A stretch of 64,000 nt of DNA from Tillus elongatus (GCA_964006375.1 OZ023265.1:162328118-162392117), one strand, 5' to 3'. Counted from the first letter of the stretch, positions 44,285 through 56,128 are shown. Notes: generated by a model not told the origin, from the letters alone. Made by a program: numbers and translations.

Positions 44285-44805
44285 GCCATATTCGCCAATT
44301 TTTTTTCTTAAGCCTTATGTCAAAAGAACACAAATTGGTTTGTTTTCGTGTTTTCTGATATTTATGACAGTTTATACTATTTTTTCATATTGCCATATTC
44401 GCTGATTTTTGACCTTGACTTTATATCAAAACAACACAAAATTGTGCTTATTTTCGTGTTACTGCTAATTCTGGCAATTTATATCATATTTTGTTAAACG
44501 TGACGTATTCGCCGATTTCTTTTCTCTGAAGCATTATGTCAAGAGAATGCAAATTTGTTTCTTGTTTATTTTCACGTTTCTGGTAATTGTTATAATTTGT
44601 AGCAATTTTTGTTAAATGTGCCTTATTCGCCGCCTTTTTTTTGTGTTAAACTTTATATCAAAAGAACACAAAATGTTGTTACTGATAATTTTGGAAGTTT
44701 ATACCAATTTTTGTGCCATATTCGCCGATTTATTTTTTCAGGCCTTACAAAATTTTGTTCATTTTCGTGTTGTCTGCTATATTTGACATTTTTGCTATTG
44801 TTACT
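44285..44805 (+). repeat. Five diverged tandem units of about 92-117 bp
   Basis: Each unit holds TATTCGCCGAT, a CCTTATGTCAAAAGAACACAAA-type block, TTTTCGTGTT and a GACAGTTTATA-like end. Approximate unit starts: 44285, 44389, 44503, 44620, 44714. The units differ considerably, so the array is old. Confidence 0.75.
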
Positions 44806-44896
44806 TTTAAGTTGCTTTAATCTTTCTAGTTACGTTATGTTTGTTTATGAAACCTGTTTCGTAAACATTTTTTCTAACATTTCAACTTTTTTTCAG

Positions 44897-44953
44897 GTCC
44901 AGTTTTAGTTCTTCGGTACGTCAAATAATCATCGGCACACCAATTAAGTTAGT
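44897..44953 (+). other. Candidate internal exon (57 nt)
   Basis: A pyrimidine-rich tract ending TTTTTTTCAG (44887-44896) precedes the interval and a consensus-like donor GTAAGTATG follows at 44954. One of three frames is open across the interval. No protein family is recognised and no partner exon was found, so this rests on splice-like signals only. Confidence 0.25.
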
Positions 44954-44962
44954 GTAAGTATG

Positions 44963-45708
44963 TTTTACAGTTTATAACTTTTTGAAAAGAAGATACAGAG
45001 AGTACGTTAAGGTAGCGAACTTTGAAAAAATATTCAAATTCTTATAACAAATTTATTTTAGAAAAAACTTACTATTTTTAGGGGAAACAGGCCCGACTGG
45101 ACTGCTTCACAAAGTCGTCCAAGAGATTTAGAAAAGAAAGATTTTATAAAAAAGCGATTTTTGAAGAGATAACCTTAAATACTCGAAAACCCGCTTATAT
45201 AATTTTCCGTGGGCCACCGTGTATATATAAATAAATAAAAAAATTAACGGACCCTAAGTATAAATTCTAGGAACTAAAAATTTGCTAAAGCTAAAAATTA
45301 TGGTGATTCCTATGTTAAATCCTGAAGTGGCAAAAGGGTTGTTAAGTTGTAAAAAGTTCTTAAATAAATTTATATGTGTGTAAGGCAGAAGGTACCTGAA
45401 CAGGTCCCAACGCCCTCTACCGCAGGTGCCAATACCAGCCAGATGTCCAAAGATGAGACAATTGAAGTGCGTCGACCGTATCGCAGGTCGCAGGTCACAT
45501 GAATATGAAAATGGCAGACTTAAAAGTAAAGAGTGCGTGTCGTCCGCCTCTCGCGATGTTTTAATACTAGAATTGTTTTAAGTTAATATCATTATTCTTT
45601 AGAATTCACACGTTATGTTAATCAATCTATCTGTTTTCATTAAACTATTAAGGCTAACCATTGTTGGTGAATATTACACGAACCCATCGACCCAATTACC
45701 CCTTATAA

Positions 45709-45710
<2 letters not shown>
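44963..45710. other. Non-coding DNA
   Basis: AT-rich with a GC-richer patch at 45390-45560. No supported feature. Confidence 0.45.

Positions 45711-45802
<92 letters not shown>
45711..45802. repeat. (AT)n microsatellite with ATGT end
   Basis: About 80 bp of TA followed by TATG units. Unlike most arrays, its left flank is not the CCGGGGTCAGTTTCA module. Confidence 0.95.
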
Positions 45803-45805
<3 letters not shown>

Positions 45806-46789
45806 ATCCCATATTTTATTTAGACAATATTGTTCTTGCCTACTTAGCTACAACAACAAACGTGAACCGCGTTTTGTATGTTAACTAAAACCACCCCATG
45901 TCTCTATCCATACACGAAATTCAGCAATGTTACTATAGTTACTCAGACATAATCAGTAGTGGTGTATCGCCACTTTGTAGCGGCTGTAGCTCGTAAAGAT
46001 ACCCTTCCGAAGAAATTACCTCAACCCTTACAATAAACTTGTCTTACACCACTCGTATATCAGAAAATCACTAATCCCGTTCCCCTTTAAGATGCCGGCC
46101 AGGAGTGGGATTGTCGTCAGCCAAAGGGACTTTAGTCAGAAGTGTGACTAGGGGTGGTACAGTATCTTTGATCGAGTGATGGCACCAGGGAATCCCACGG
46201 GGAATAAAGTCCACCACTAATCATCATGGACGGCTCTATTTATCTGATAGAAAATTAGGAGTGATCACTGCCCGTATAATTACTGGACAGAGAAAAACCA
46301 CTAACGAGAGAGAAAGTAAGAGGGAGCGAGAGAGAGAGAGAGAGAGAGAGAGAAATAACAAGCAAAACTTAGCGAGGGGGTAATAAAAGAGAAAGCGAGA
46401 TAAAGATGGAGATACTGGAAAGTATTCTCTGCTAAGGAAACCCGATTGATCTTTGGGCAATAGACAAGAAAGACCACAATCGGAGTCCTCAAACTTTGTA
46501 GAAGATACAGATAAAAACAAGAGACATTGCAGGATGATATTATTTTAAATTGTAACTCATAACTGATTTTATTAAAATTTTAATTCCGGTCTATGATTTG
46601 TTTAAACTTCATGATTCAACTGATATAATAAAAAAGCTTTCAAATACCAAGAGAAACGTCATGTATTATAGATGAACTTATAAAATGGTCAAAAAAATCA
46701 ATGACGAGTAGGTAAATTTTACCTGAAGAGGTTTAGAGACTTGTAAAATCTATTTCGTCCGACATTTTAACAAGTTAAAAAAGTAGTGC
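45803..46789. other. Non-coding DNA with a (GA)n run
   Basis: 46306-46352 is an imperfect GA-rich tract. The rest shows no recognisable gene or element. Confidence 0.5.
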
Positions 46790-47391
46790 AAATGGAATCA
46801 TAACTTCCACATAGCTGTGATAATATACTATCCACCGAAAGACATTCTCATGAAATGAACTCAGAGTCCCTGACTTGATCACAAAGAAAATATTGATATT
46901 CCTGTAACTATAAACTTCTGAAACGTTATATTACTCAAGAGTTTTCAGGAAAAAAATTCAATTTTTCACCAAATCACCCCTTATTTATCCCCTACCCCTG
47001 GAAGATCTTACCCAAAAACAATTCGAAGCGTTCTAACTTGATACCAAATTTGAAGATTGTATCTCAATTCGTTCGAAAGTTATTGCGCTTACTTACAGAC
47101 TGACCGACAGACAGACAAATTTTTTTTTCAGATTCAAGTTTTCTCTATGTTTTGAGACTTTTTACGCAGTTTTAGCAACAACAAAAAATTCACACGATAC
47201 AACGTTATATTACTCAAGTTTTAACGAAATAATGTCAATTTTCACCAATCCATCCCCTACCACTGGAGCATTTTATAGAAAAACAATCCGAACCGTTCGT
47301 TGGCCGAGTGCTAACTGTATACCAAATTTGCAAACGATATCTCAATTCGTTCTAAAGTTATCCTGTCTACAAATAGACATGTGTAACGATT
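46790..47391 (+). repeat. Family-C repeat, copy 4, left part
   Basis: CTTCCACATAGCTGTGATA to CAAATTTGCAAACGATATCTCAATTCG, with GACCGACAGACAGACA near 47101. It is interrupted after AGACATG by the solo LTR and resumes at 50198. Confidence 0.7.
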
Positions 47392-50197
47392 ACGTTTCGT
47401 TACTGCTTTAATTATTTAAAATGAACCCGTAAGAGACTTACTTAGGAGCCGACAATCCAATATCTGTAAGGCATTTCCTGTTTTGATTTCAAAATTATTT
47501 TCATGAAAAGTCGCTAAATCTTCAAGTACCGTAAACCCCTTTACTGTATTTTCAATTTGTACGTTAAAATTCATTATATGTTTGCCATGGAAAACTACCT
47601 CGCATTGTTACTGAACAAATAATTCCAGGAACGAAATAAGCATTTAAAACATACGTTAGGAATATTCGAGAACAAAATATTGTTTATCTGTAATTGTCCG
47701 GTGATGTCACCCAAGAAAGACGGTTGGAAACGTTGCAGAGAATTGGTGACAAAAAAACCCTCAACTGTGAACACGGGAGGTGCGACGTCGTGAATTCACC
47801 GCTGATTGGAGGTCTCGTTTTATCTCATTCGAAGAATTGAGGCTAGAAAGAGCTCGCGCACAGCCAGCAACGGTCAAGGTAAGACTTTTTGCGTGCAGCG
47901 ACTAAGAATTGCAGAACCCGAGACATTAGCGGGGACCCTATGAATTTAACACACCTTCTAAGTAGTCATAAAATTGAAGTCAAGATAGCATTGTACAAAT
48001 TTTTTAGAAATATAAATTTAGATTTATGAAATCAAACTCTGTAAATAATACTTATAAATAGTAAATTTCTACCACGCAACGTGTTACATTAGTTGTAATT
48101 ATATAGTAATGTATGTATGTGAATATGCCCTATAGAGAATTATGTAAATTAATTTTAAGTATCCTAATGTCTGTCCTATTGTTTTCCCCACCTGTCCGTG
48201 GCTTAGTCTTGTTTGTCTGTTAGCCTTGACGAGCCCCTAGGCGACAGTGTCCTCGTTTTGATCCCTAACCAAAAAAAAAAGGGAAAAAAAATAAAACAAA
48301 ATAAAAAATATAAATAAAAAAAATATATAAAAAGAAAAAAGAAAAAAATGCAAACAAACAAAAAAAAAAGAAAAAAAAAACACTTTCGTTATTTTAATTT
48401 AAATTATATTTAAGTACTATCAATTTGTAAAGCTATGATCAAGTAAGAGGCTCACTGAAAGACATTAAAAGCCACAAAAATAAATCCATATGATTGTATC
48501 CGCGAAAACAAACAAACAACAATCTTCAAAAGTCTGTGGCCAATGGACTTAAGCTTCCGAGGTCATCCCAAACACGCGAACACACACACACACACATTAG
48601 CGGGGACTCTCTGCTGAGCGTTCAGAGAGTGAACACTCGTCAGTTTTCGGTGGCTATTAAATTATCTTAAAACGGGGTTGTAATGTTCTTTCTGTTATCT
48701 GTACTACTAGTAATTATTGTCAGTGATTGTTCGGAGTAATTTAAGTGATTTTTGAGTTTAATTAAACATTGTGTTTAGCATAAAAACGCCAGCTAACTCG
48801 TGGCTCTTTGTTCCGAGCTGTTGACTTCTTGCCGTAATCACAAATAATTCCTGGTTATTATCGAACCTTAAGTCAATTGGTAGTGAATTTTACTGAAGCA
48901 AATTCACGTTTTAATTGCGATTCGCAAATTTTCCATCAAGCGAATTCAGAATATCGACATAGGTGTCAAAAGGTCTTGTAGTGTTGGAGAGATAACATCC
49001 ACCGGCTCAATAATCTCTGATGAGAAGTCCCAGTCATTTTTCCCTAAGTTTTTCCGCTCTTATTGTAGTCTGGAATCTATGTCAGGCACTCATAATTGAT
49101 CACACTTGGAAAACATCTTCACAGGGTCATCAGGTAACTTAATATCGGAAGAGTGAGTCTAAACAAATCTTTTCTCTGAATCAGCAGAATTTTCATGCCG
49201 AAATCTAACATCTGAAGTTTTAATAACCCGAACTTTCAAAATCACGTAATCAAGTTTGAGCTTAAACAATGTCAGGGAGGTGCTGTCAGCAGAACTATAT
49301 ATTTCCTGTTTAATCTCTAAGATTTTATCAATTTTGTAAATTTAAATACATAGTTTTATTTTGTAATTAGCAAATTTTGTCTGTAAAATATCTAACCTAT
49401 TCAGTTTTCATAATTAATATAGAAATTTCACGTAGGGAAATACTAATAGATTTTCTTTCTTTTCTTTCTTTGGAGCCTCACTCAAGAACTGGCCAGTCAA
49501 TTCACTAGAAAACCTAACAATTGATTGACAGACGTCAAGTAACTTACCTAATCATTTGTGTTTGTTTTTGAGAGATACCCTAAGTAATTAACAGTAACAT
49601 TTTAGTAATATACAACTATCTTTATCCTATTGTTTTGGCATATGTATGTACATTAATAATTTCTTGTTCTTGTAATTCTTGCTGTTTATTTGATTTCTAT
49701 TTGTATGCAATCAATGTTTATTTGATATTTATCAATCATTTTATTTGATTGTATTCGCTATTCCAAATTTAATTTATATAAATAAATTCATTATTTTGTT
49801 ACATTAACATAGCTGTTTAATTGAAGAGAAATTTCTCCATAGTATGTACTTTACTTTTGACGTCGGCACAAACAATTTATTCTTACTAACTATTATCTAG
49901 ATGTCTAAATTTCTATGTAACCTGACACTAGTCTGGAGAGCCCACAAATATAGGACTCTGGGCAGTGCGAAGCAAACAAAGGGAGAGAACGTGAGTACCC
50001 AACTACATCCAGATCGGTCAACCTCCTAAAAAGTGCTGCTAATCTTAATAAATTTGATAATTTGATAGATAGCTACTTTAGGGTAGGGTGTTATAGGAAA
50101 TTGTGACCTCACCATTGAGCAGATCTATATCCACTTGAGGTCAATCACAATATACCACGGTTCTTGTACCTTAAGTTTTTGTTTGAAGGAGGTGACA
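47392..50197 (+). mobile_element. Solo LTR-like element, copy 2, with nested insert
   Basis: It starts TGTAACGATTACG and ends GGAGGTGACA, with a CATG duplication at 47388-47391 and 50198-50201. It matches copy 1 (27487-29637) inverted over its full length. Without the 657-bp insert and its duplicated 14 bp it is 2135 bp. The flanks read through as family-C sequence when the LTR is removed, which confirms both ends. Confidence 0.85.
47937..48593 (+). mobile_element. 657-bp retrotransposed insert in solo LTR copy 2
   Basis: Absent from solo LTR copy 1. It is flanked by the 14-bp duplication ACATTAGCGGGGAC (47923-47936, 48594-48607). It has an A-rich tract in the middle (48269-48380) and (AC)n at the right end. 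It contains TTAGCCTTGACGAGCCCCTAGGCGACAG but no reading frame. A LINE-mobilised 3' fragment or processed transcript is likely; the source is not recognised. Confidence 0.75.
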
Positions 50198-50345
50198 CAT
50201 GCAGACCGACAGACAGAAATAAAATTTTGTTCTCAAATCATTTTCTATGTTTGGACACCTTTTACGACGTTTAAGCAACAAAAAAAAATAATTGTGAAGT
50301 TTTTGTCGCCGATGCCATACTTCCACACGTTGTGACGATGTGGAA
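50198..50345 (+). repeat. Family-C repeat, copy 4, right part
   Basis: CATGCAGACCGACAGACAG, TTTTCTATGTTTGGACACC and GTCGCCGATGCCATACTTCC continue the copy interrupted at 47391. Confidence 0.7.
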
Positions 50346-50544
50346 GTAATGGTATAACTTAGTTCTTCTGGTAGCTTTAGTGGTATACAGTATGTCCGAA
50401 ATTCGTGATGACTGAATTGCTATCGCGGAAACTAGATAAAGAAACCGTTAAACCGGGAAAGTTTTAGAGAAATATGTTGGTAGTTTAGTGTCGCTTTCGG
50501 AGCGGTTAGAGCTGTTTAGATTTTTGAGGGATTTTTATAAAACT

Positions 50545-50826
50545 AAATTATATTTAATTTTTTTTTATAAAAATGCTTTGAATATCAAATATGTCTTTTT
50601 AATGCAAGAAGTCATCAATTTGGTTATCGGTATAACCTATATAGTAGAAACAATGTGCCATATTTTATCAAAATAACTTATTGTTTGAAAATGTACAAAA
50701 ATTTTCCGACAATAAACCTTAAACGTTGCTTTCCTAGCCAACAAATCTTAGGTTAATAGCAAATTGAGTTATTGAAATTTGAAGCATTTAATGAAAATTT
50801 GCTACCAAAACGCACTTACTGCGTCT
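50545..50826. mobile_element. MITE-D copy, left end lost
   Basis: The interior in reverse orientation (GGTTATCGGTATAACCTATATAG, ACAATAAACCTTAAACG) and the right end ACCAAAACGCACTTACTGCGTC. Confidence 0.65.
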
Positions 50827-51190
50827 GGATTTTTTTTCTTACAAACATATTATGATAAAAAATGCAATAAAATAAGGCTGTTCGAAAAAAAATTTGTAGG
50901 AATCACCAACGATCGCCTTATGGGCCAGCCGGTGATTGTCAAAATAATTTTATAAGATGCAGCTCAAGACACCCTATAATTAACTAATACAATTTTTTCT
51001 CGTCTCTTGTATAATAATAAGTATATTCAGCTTTACCGTAGAAACGCGTCACCCTGTATATATGTAAGCAGATCAAAACTGAACGTAAACCGGATATGGA
51101 TTCCAGGGGGCCTAGTTTGCGCTCATTTGAAGAAATCTTTAAAATTCTAAAGTCGCGGTCTCCTCATTGACGAATTTTTTTTGTACGAAA
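50827..51190 (-). repeat. Composite repeat with TACAGGGTGACGC-type body
   Basis: Inverse of the 22880-23242 module: GGCCAGCCGGTGATTG, ACACCCTATAATTAA, ACGCGTCACCCTGTATATATG, GGATATGGATTCCAGGGGGCC, and a hairpin-like arm at 51172-51200. Confidence 0.7.
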
Positions 51191-51579
51191 ATTAGCTAAA
51201 CATTATGGACCGTTAAACCATAAACTTAACTAAAACTACCTCCAAAGCATTAGAGAGTAAATAACTAACATGTTGCATATCAGCCCTTTTGTAAAACTTC
51301 GATCCTTTATATGTGTTGATAAAACATAACAAACACTGTTTAATCCACCCACTAACATTAATAAAGGAATAATTTGCATTTGTATATAAAAGTTTCCCAA
51401 ATGACACAAATAATTCGTCGAGTCAAACAAATAAAACATATAAATAATCTCATACCAGTAACATCAGTTACAGCGTCTAACAGACCTGCGCAATAATATC
51501 AAATGTTCCGTTACCAGGGCAACGACATATTAGATCTCATATAAGCTATTGTCAATGAAACGCGATGATATTAAACAAA
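51191..51579. other. Non-coding DNA
   Basis: No supported gene. Small overlapping minus-strand frames have no domain. Confidence 0.45.
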
Positions 51580-51857
51580 AATGTTTCAAATTTGAATAGC
51601 TCAATTTTCTCTAACCCTAGAAAGCTGAATTTTGGCACATAGTTAGGTATTTCCCAAAGCAATGTGTACACCAAATTTTATCGAAATATCTTTGTAATTT
51701 TCGGAGAAAAAAAATTTTTTTCGAAAGAAAACTCAAAATTTTCCCGGTAAACCGTGTTCGATTTTTCTGGCTAACGAACTCATCCAAGCTATTAATAAAA
51801 GAAATGCACTTGCCGAGTTTTATTAAAATCGGTTAATTATTTTTTGAGTTATCGGTT

Positions 51858-51913
<56 letters not shown>

Positions 51914-52042
51914 ATATAGAAATCGAAACTGACCCCGGATATGGGTTCTAGGGGCTCAAATTCGAGCTCACTTGCAAAAATGTTTGCAAAGTCTCACCAT
52001 CGATACCTCTCTATTAGTGAATTTTTTTAATAGTAATTCACT
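51580..52042 (+). repeat. Interspersed repeat unit with (AT)n and hairpin
   Basis: The same unit as 8700-9240: ATAGCTCAATTTTCTCTAA, CGGAGAAAAAAAATTTTTTT, GAGTTATCGGTTGGATATA, AT array (51860-51910), CCCCGGATATGGGTTC, TCTCACCATCGATACCTC and the hairpin at 52014-52042. Confidence 0.75.
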
Positions 52043-52050
52043 AAAATAGT

Positions 52051-52292
52051 CTTGGACGGCGTGTACCACAGTTTCCCTTGGATATTACTGCTGGCATGCC
52101 AAAGAACATTTCAAAATTAGTCTGAGCCTGGCCCGTCAATTCTATTGTGCCAGCCCCTAGTTATCAAAACTCTGGCGGCAGATTTGAACCACTTGGACGG
52201 TGTGCACCACAGTTTTCCTTGGATATTGCTGGCATGCCAAAGAATATTTCAAAATCAGCCTGAACCTGGCTTTTCAATTCTATTGTGTCAGC
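52051..52292 (+). repeat. Diverged tandem duplication, about 104 bp
   Basis: CTTGGACGGCGTGTACCACA (from 52051) recurs from 52192 as CTTGGACGGTGTGCACCACA, followed in both by TTGGATATT, CTGGCATGCCAAAGAA and TCAATTCTATTGTG. A 37-bp spacer separates the copies. Confidence 0.8.
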
Positions 52293-52299
52293 ATTATAA

Positions 52300-52772
52300 A
52301 ATATTTTCTAGTATGCCTGTATTTTGAAAGCAAACCTTTTAAATAGTTTTTTTTACTAAACTAGTAGTGATTTGACTTACAAACATCATCACTCGCGAAC
52401 AATTTGTCATAAGCTTTTGTTGTGTTCAGAAACAGCGGTTATAGACAATGTAGACATTTATTTATTTTTGCCAGCAGCATACATTATTTTCTTATAAGAT
52501 GCTTATTTAAATATACCTCAATAATCTTAAATTCAAGTTTACATTTTATAACAAATGTACAAAATTGTGGAACTTTTGGAAATATTTTAGGAAAAAAGAT
52601 GAAGAGTTTTTCTTAATTGCAGAATATTATTGAAATTCGTATTGAAAAGTGTGTTCCTAACTGCTCAAAACTGTTTGCAAGACAAAATGATTGAACAAAC
52701 CTGTACAAAAGGCTTTAGTTGTGTTGCCTGTGTCTTGTGGTTTCGCAGATGTGTGGCCGTTACAATGCGGTC
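52300..52772. other. Unassigned DNA, possibly further LTR sequence
   Basis: No gene recognised. Because the distal end of the LTR at 52995 could not be fixed, part of this stretch may belong to it. Confidence 0.35.
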
Positions 52773-53200
52773 TGTAGATTGTAGTGCAACAACCCTCGAC
52801 AACCAACGGTTTCATTTTACTGTTTGGTAGACGGACTGTACTTGAGGATAAGTTTTAATTGAAATGTCCGCCTATTTACACTCTCCACACTAAACAATCA
52901 CTCTCTCTAGATTAACATATTAACAGCCTATTAGTCTCACAATGCTCTTCCAAGTTCTGCACTCGAATACAATAAACACCAACGGGTTCGTTACATTCCT
53001 CCCCAATGTCTAATACGTTACACCCAGATTACAGTTTTTAATTAGATGTATAGTTTCTGTAAATAGTCTCTGTTTCACAATGCAATTCTCCTAGCATAGA
53101 GAACAACAATGTGATTGACACGAATGGTATACTTGCGTCCAAGAGTCTTTAAATTTATCATTTCATCAATACAGTCTATTAGGTTGTTAGAGGTCACTTT
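52773..53200 (-). mobile_element. Fragment of another LTR retrotransposon: internal end, PPT and LTR
   Basis: On the minus strand a short open frame (53200 to a stop at 53075-53077; K-Y-T-I-R-V-N-H-I-V-V) precedes a purine-rich tract GGGGAGGAA (52996-53004). This joins directly to TGTAACGAACCCG, a TG-type LTR start at 52995. The order is that of the 3' end of an LTR element. The far LTR end is uncertain; TGTAG at 52773 is one candidate. It is not related to the Gypsy LTR at 10713. LINE-A copy 6 borders it on the right. Confidence 0.45.
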
Positions 53201-53211
53201 TTTTTTTATTA

Positions 53212-54485
53212 TTTCAACAACACACCACGAGGGCTTACAGCCTAAATACTATCGTACCGTGGGTGTTGACAAGGAGGAAAGGGGCAGCTTGTTAATTCTG
53301 GACTTGAAGGTTTGGAGGTTCGGAGGGGAAGGAAAAACATGTGCCGGCAAGGAATTCCACAACTTGGAAGTCCTCGGGACAAAAGAGCGGGCATAACAAG
53401 ATGTTCTATGTCTGGTGACCTGGACAGTAAAAAAGTGCATTCGCTCTGTTCCCCTGGTGGATCTGTTGGGGGCAGCAGGTGGGGGAACTATGGAGGAAAG
53501 CTGCTCTGAGCAGTTCCCATGCAGATATCGATAAAAGAGAGAGAGGTCACCAACGGCACGTCGGTGGGCAAGGGATGGCAGCCTTTGGGTGAGGGTAGGG
53601 TCACCGATGAGACGTATAGCTCTCTTTTGAATGGAGTCCAGGATAGCGAGTGCAGAAGCCGCAGCAGCACCCCAGATGTGGGAGCAGTATTCGAGGTTTG
53701 GCCTTATTTGTGAAGTATATAAGGTATAGAGATTAGCTGGTGAAAAGTATTTGCGAGCCCGGAAGAGGAAACCTAATTTCTTAGCAGCCGCTTCTGCAAT
53801 TGATGTGACATGTTGGTGCCAATTAAGATTTCGATCCACAGAAACACCAACAAGAGAAAATGACTCATTACTTTGAATAACTTGGTTGTTCATTGTGATG
53901 AGTCTAGTGCTGGTGTATCTCTTGTGAGAAAGAAAGCAAGACTTAGTTTTGGTGGGGTTGAATTGTACAAGATTTCTACTTCCCCAGTCTAATATTTTTT
54001 GGAGATCCACGGAGACAGAACCCTCCATGAGTCTGCGATCCTCATCTAATTGGGCTAAAGAGACAGGCTTAGAATATTGTATATTTGAATGGAGGGTGCT
54101 GTCGTCCGCGTAGCTGTGAACTGGGTTGGATGTGCTCGAGAGGAGGTCATTGACGTGGAGAAGAAACAAAGTAGGGGCTAAAGCTGAACCTTGAGGAACT
54201 CCTGCATTAATTGGATACAGTTTAGAGGAATGGCCATCCACAACAACAGATATGCTCCTGTTGGAGAGGAAATTTGCTGTCCACATACAGAGTTTTGGTG
54301 GTAGGCCATAGGCCGGTAGTTTATTAAGCTGCGCTGCGTGCCAGATCTGGTCGAATGCTTTGGATATGTCTAGAGTAACAATCTGGGATTCACCGTGTTG
54401 TTCCATGGACTTGTTCCAAGAATGGGTGACAAAGGTAAGGAGGTCGGCAGTCGATCTGCGCTGACGGAATCCATACTGCCTTTGA
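53212..54485 (-). mobile_element. LINE-A copy 6, best-preserved C-terminal half
   Basis: From the shared 3' end (53212) to a truncation near 54485. The frame 53249-54406 is open for 385 codons: L-D-I-S-K-A-F-D-Q-I-W-H, G-V-P-Q-G-S-A-L-A-P, YADDSTLH, the thumb region and the C-terminal L-S-T-P-T-V-R. It shows that the protein ends about 40 bp before the element end. The N-terminal half and endonuclease are absent, so this copy is a dead-on-arrival insertion. Confidence 0.92.
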
Positions 54486-54949
54486 GATTCTTTGTCTTTG
54501 TCTGTCGAGGCAGATGATTCCCTTGAAATTTAACGATCGTTAGTTTCCACTCTTCACATTATACTTTGAAATATGACAAGTTTTTAGTGGACCAGATAGA
54601 AACGCGCCGTTTTCCCCTCTTTACTAATATGACGGGTAGAAAAGTCTATAAATATAGATGACATCGAAGCAAAAGACGAGATTTCGTCTGCTGAACGTAA
54701 AAGCAACACCACTTCTCCATTAAAAAGTACTTCAAAATTCTCAATTTTCCTAATTGGATAATTGTTAATGTCGATAAATTTAAGCTAGTGGTGTTATCTA
54801 TTACTATCGCGTGTGTGTGACCTCATCTCGAAAACTGCTGGTAAGCCGCTTAATCCTTTTAATTAGGATACACGATTTTAAAGGGCATTTTCTCTTTTTT
54901 AAAATGTAGAGGTCCTAGCTGTGGGATACTAAACAGCGTGTATAATTAT
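54486..54949. other. Non-coding spacer
   Basis: No recurrent module or frame recognised between the two LINE copies. Confidence 0.45.
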
Positions 54950-56128
54950 CCTGGCTACGGGGTAGTATCTCGCATTGAGTAATCTCCAGAGGGCAGGGCA
55001 GCATTGCCCCCAACAGCCGCCATGGAGGTGTTGCTGGATCTGCCCCCCCTACACTTAGTTATTATGGGGGAGGCCAGGCTAGGACTATACAGACTAGCCT
55101 GCAATGGTAGACTGAAGATCAATCCAGGCTTCAGGGGCCACTGCAAAATTCAGGAGATCGTGAAGGAGCCCATGCTTGAAATGTGGTCAGACTTCGCGAG
55201 TCCGCGAATGTGCAGGGAAAACAACTTTACAGTGGAAATCCCCGACCGCGAGGCATGGCGGGAGATGACGCCGGGCATGCCACGGGACGCGCTCGTCTGG
55301 TTCACGGACGGATCTGGCGGGGAGCGTGGGACGGGGGCAGGTGTTTACTCGGAAGGACCGAGGGTAAGTCATAGTATTTCCCTCGGAGCCCATGCAACGG
55401 TGTTTCAGGCCGAGATGTACGCCATCCTGCACTGTGTGCGGGATAACAAGAGGAGGGGCTACACCAACAAGCGAATCCTCATAGCCACAGACAGCCAGGC
55501 AGCTCTTAAGGCACTAAGTAGCCCACGGGTAAATTCCTGGCTGGTGAGTGAGTGCCGAGACGAGACGGCTGGGCAGAATTAGGTGACCCTCATCTGGGTG
55601 CCGGGTCACTCGGGGGTCAAAGGCAACGAAGAAGCTGACAGTCTCGCGAAGAGAGTGTCAGCAGAACCATTTATTGGACCAGAACTGGCTCTGGGCGTGT
55701 CAAAGAGCACTGCCAGGGGAGCCATTAAGTCCTGGGTCAGAAACCAACACAAGGTGTACTGGGCGGACTGTCCAGGGCTCAGACATGGGAAGTCAATAAT
55801 TGACGGACCCAGTTCAAAGAGAGCCGTGGAGCTGCTAAATCTTATCAGAGGACAGCTCAGAAACACAACAGGTCTCTTGACGGGACACATGGCCGTCAAG
55901 AAACACCTGCATAAAATGGGGCGGTTCGAAGGGGACCTCGCATGCAGACTCTGCGGCGAGGGGGAGGAATCAGCCCAGCACATCTTGTGCGAGTGTAAAG
56001 CTCTGGACCGCAAAAGACAACTGATCTACGGTCAGTCTAGACCGGAGACAGAGCAATATAAAACTTCACCCTACCAATCGCTGTTCAGACTAGTTCAAGG
56101 CACAGTGATTTTGGAATGGGTGGAGTAA
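54950..56128 (+). pseudogene. LINE-C C-terminal RNase H and zinc finger, one stop
   Basis: Upstream of 55004 the frame is degraded; A-M-E-V-L-L-D-L-P-P-L is the first clear block. The RNase H catalytic set is visible: F-T-D-G-S-G near 55310, Q-A-E-M near 55410, A-T-D-S-Q-A-A-L near 55490, and H-S-G-V-K-G-N-E-E-A-D-S after 55605. An in-frame TAG at 55580-55582 separates the last block. The rest stays open to 56128 and includes C-R-L-C-G-E-G...H-I-L-C-E-C, a CCHC finger. It needs one codon change to read through, so decay is limited. The reverse transcriptase is absent. Confidence 0.87.

Noticed and set aside
55187..55432. Antisense ORF within LINE-C
   Set aside because: Overlaps the RNase H coding region on the opposite strand; its composition follows from the GC-rich sense codons.
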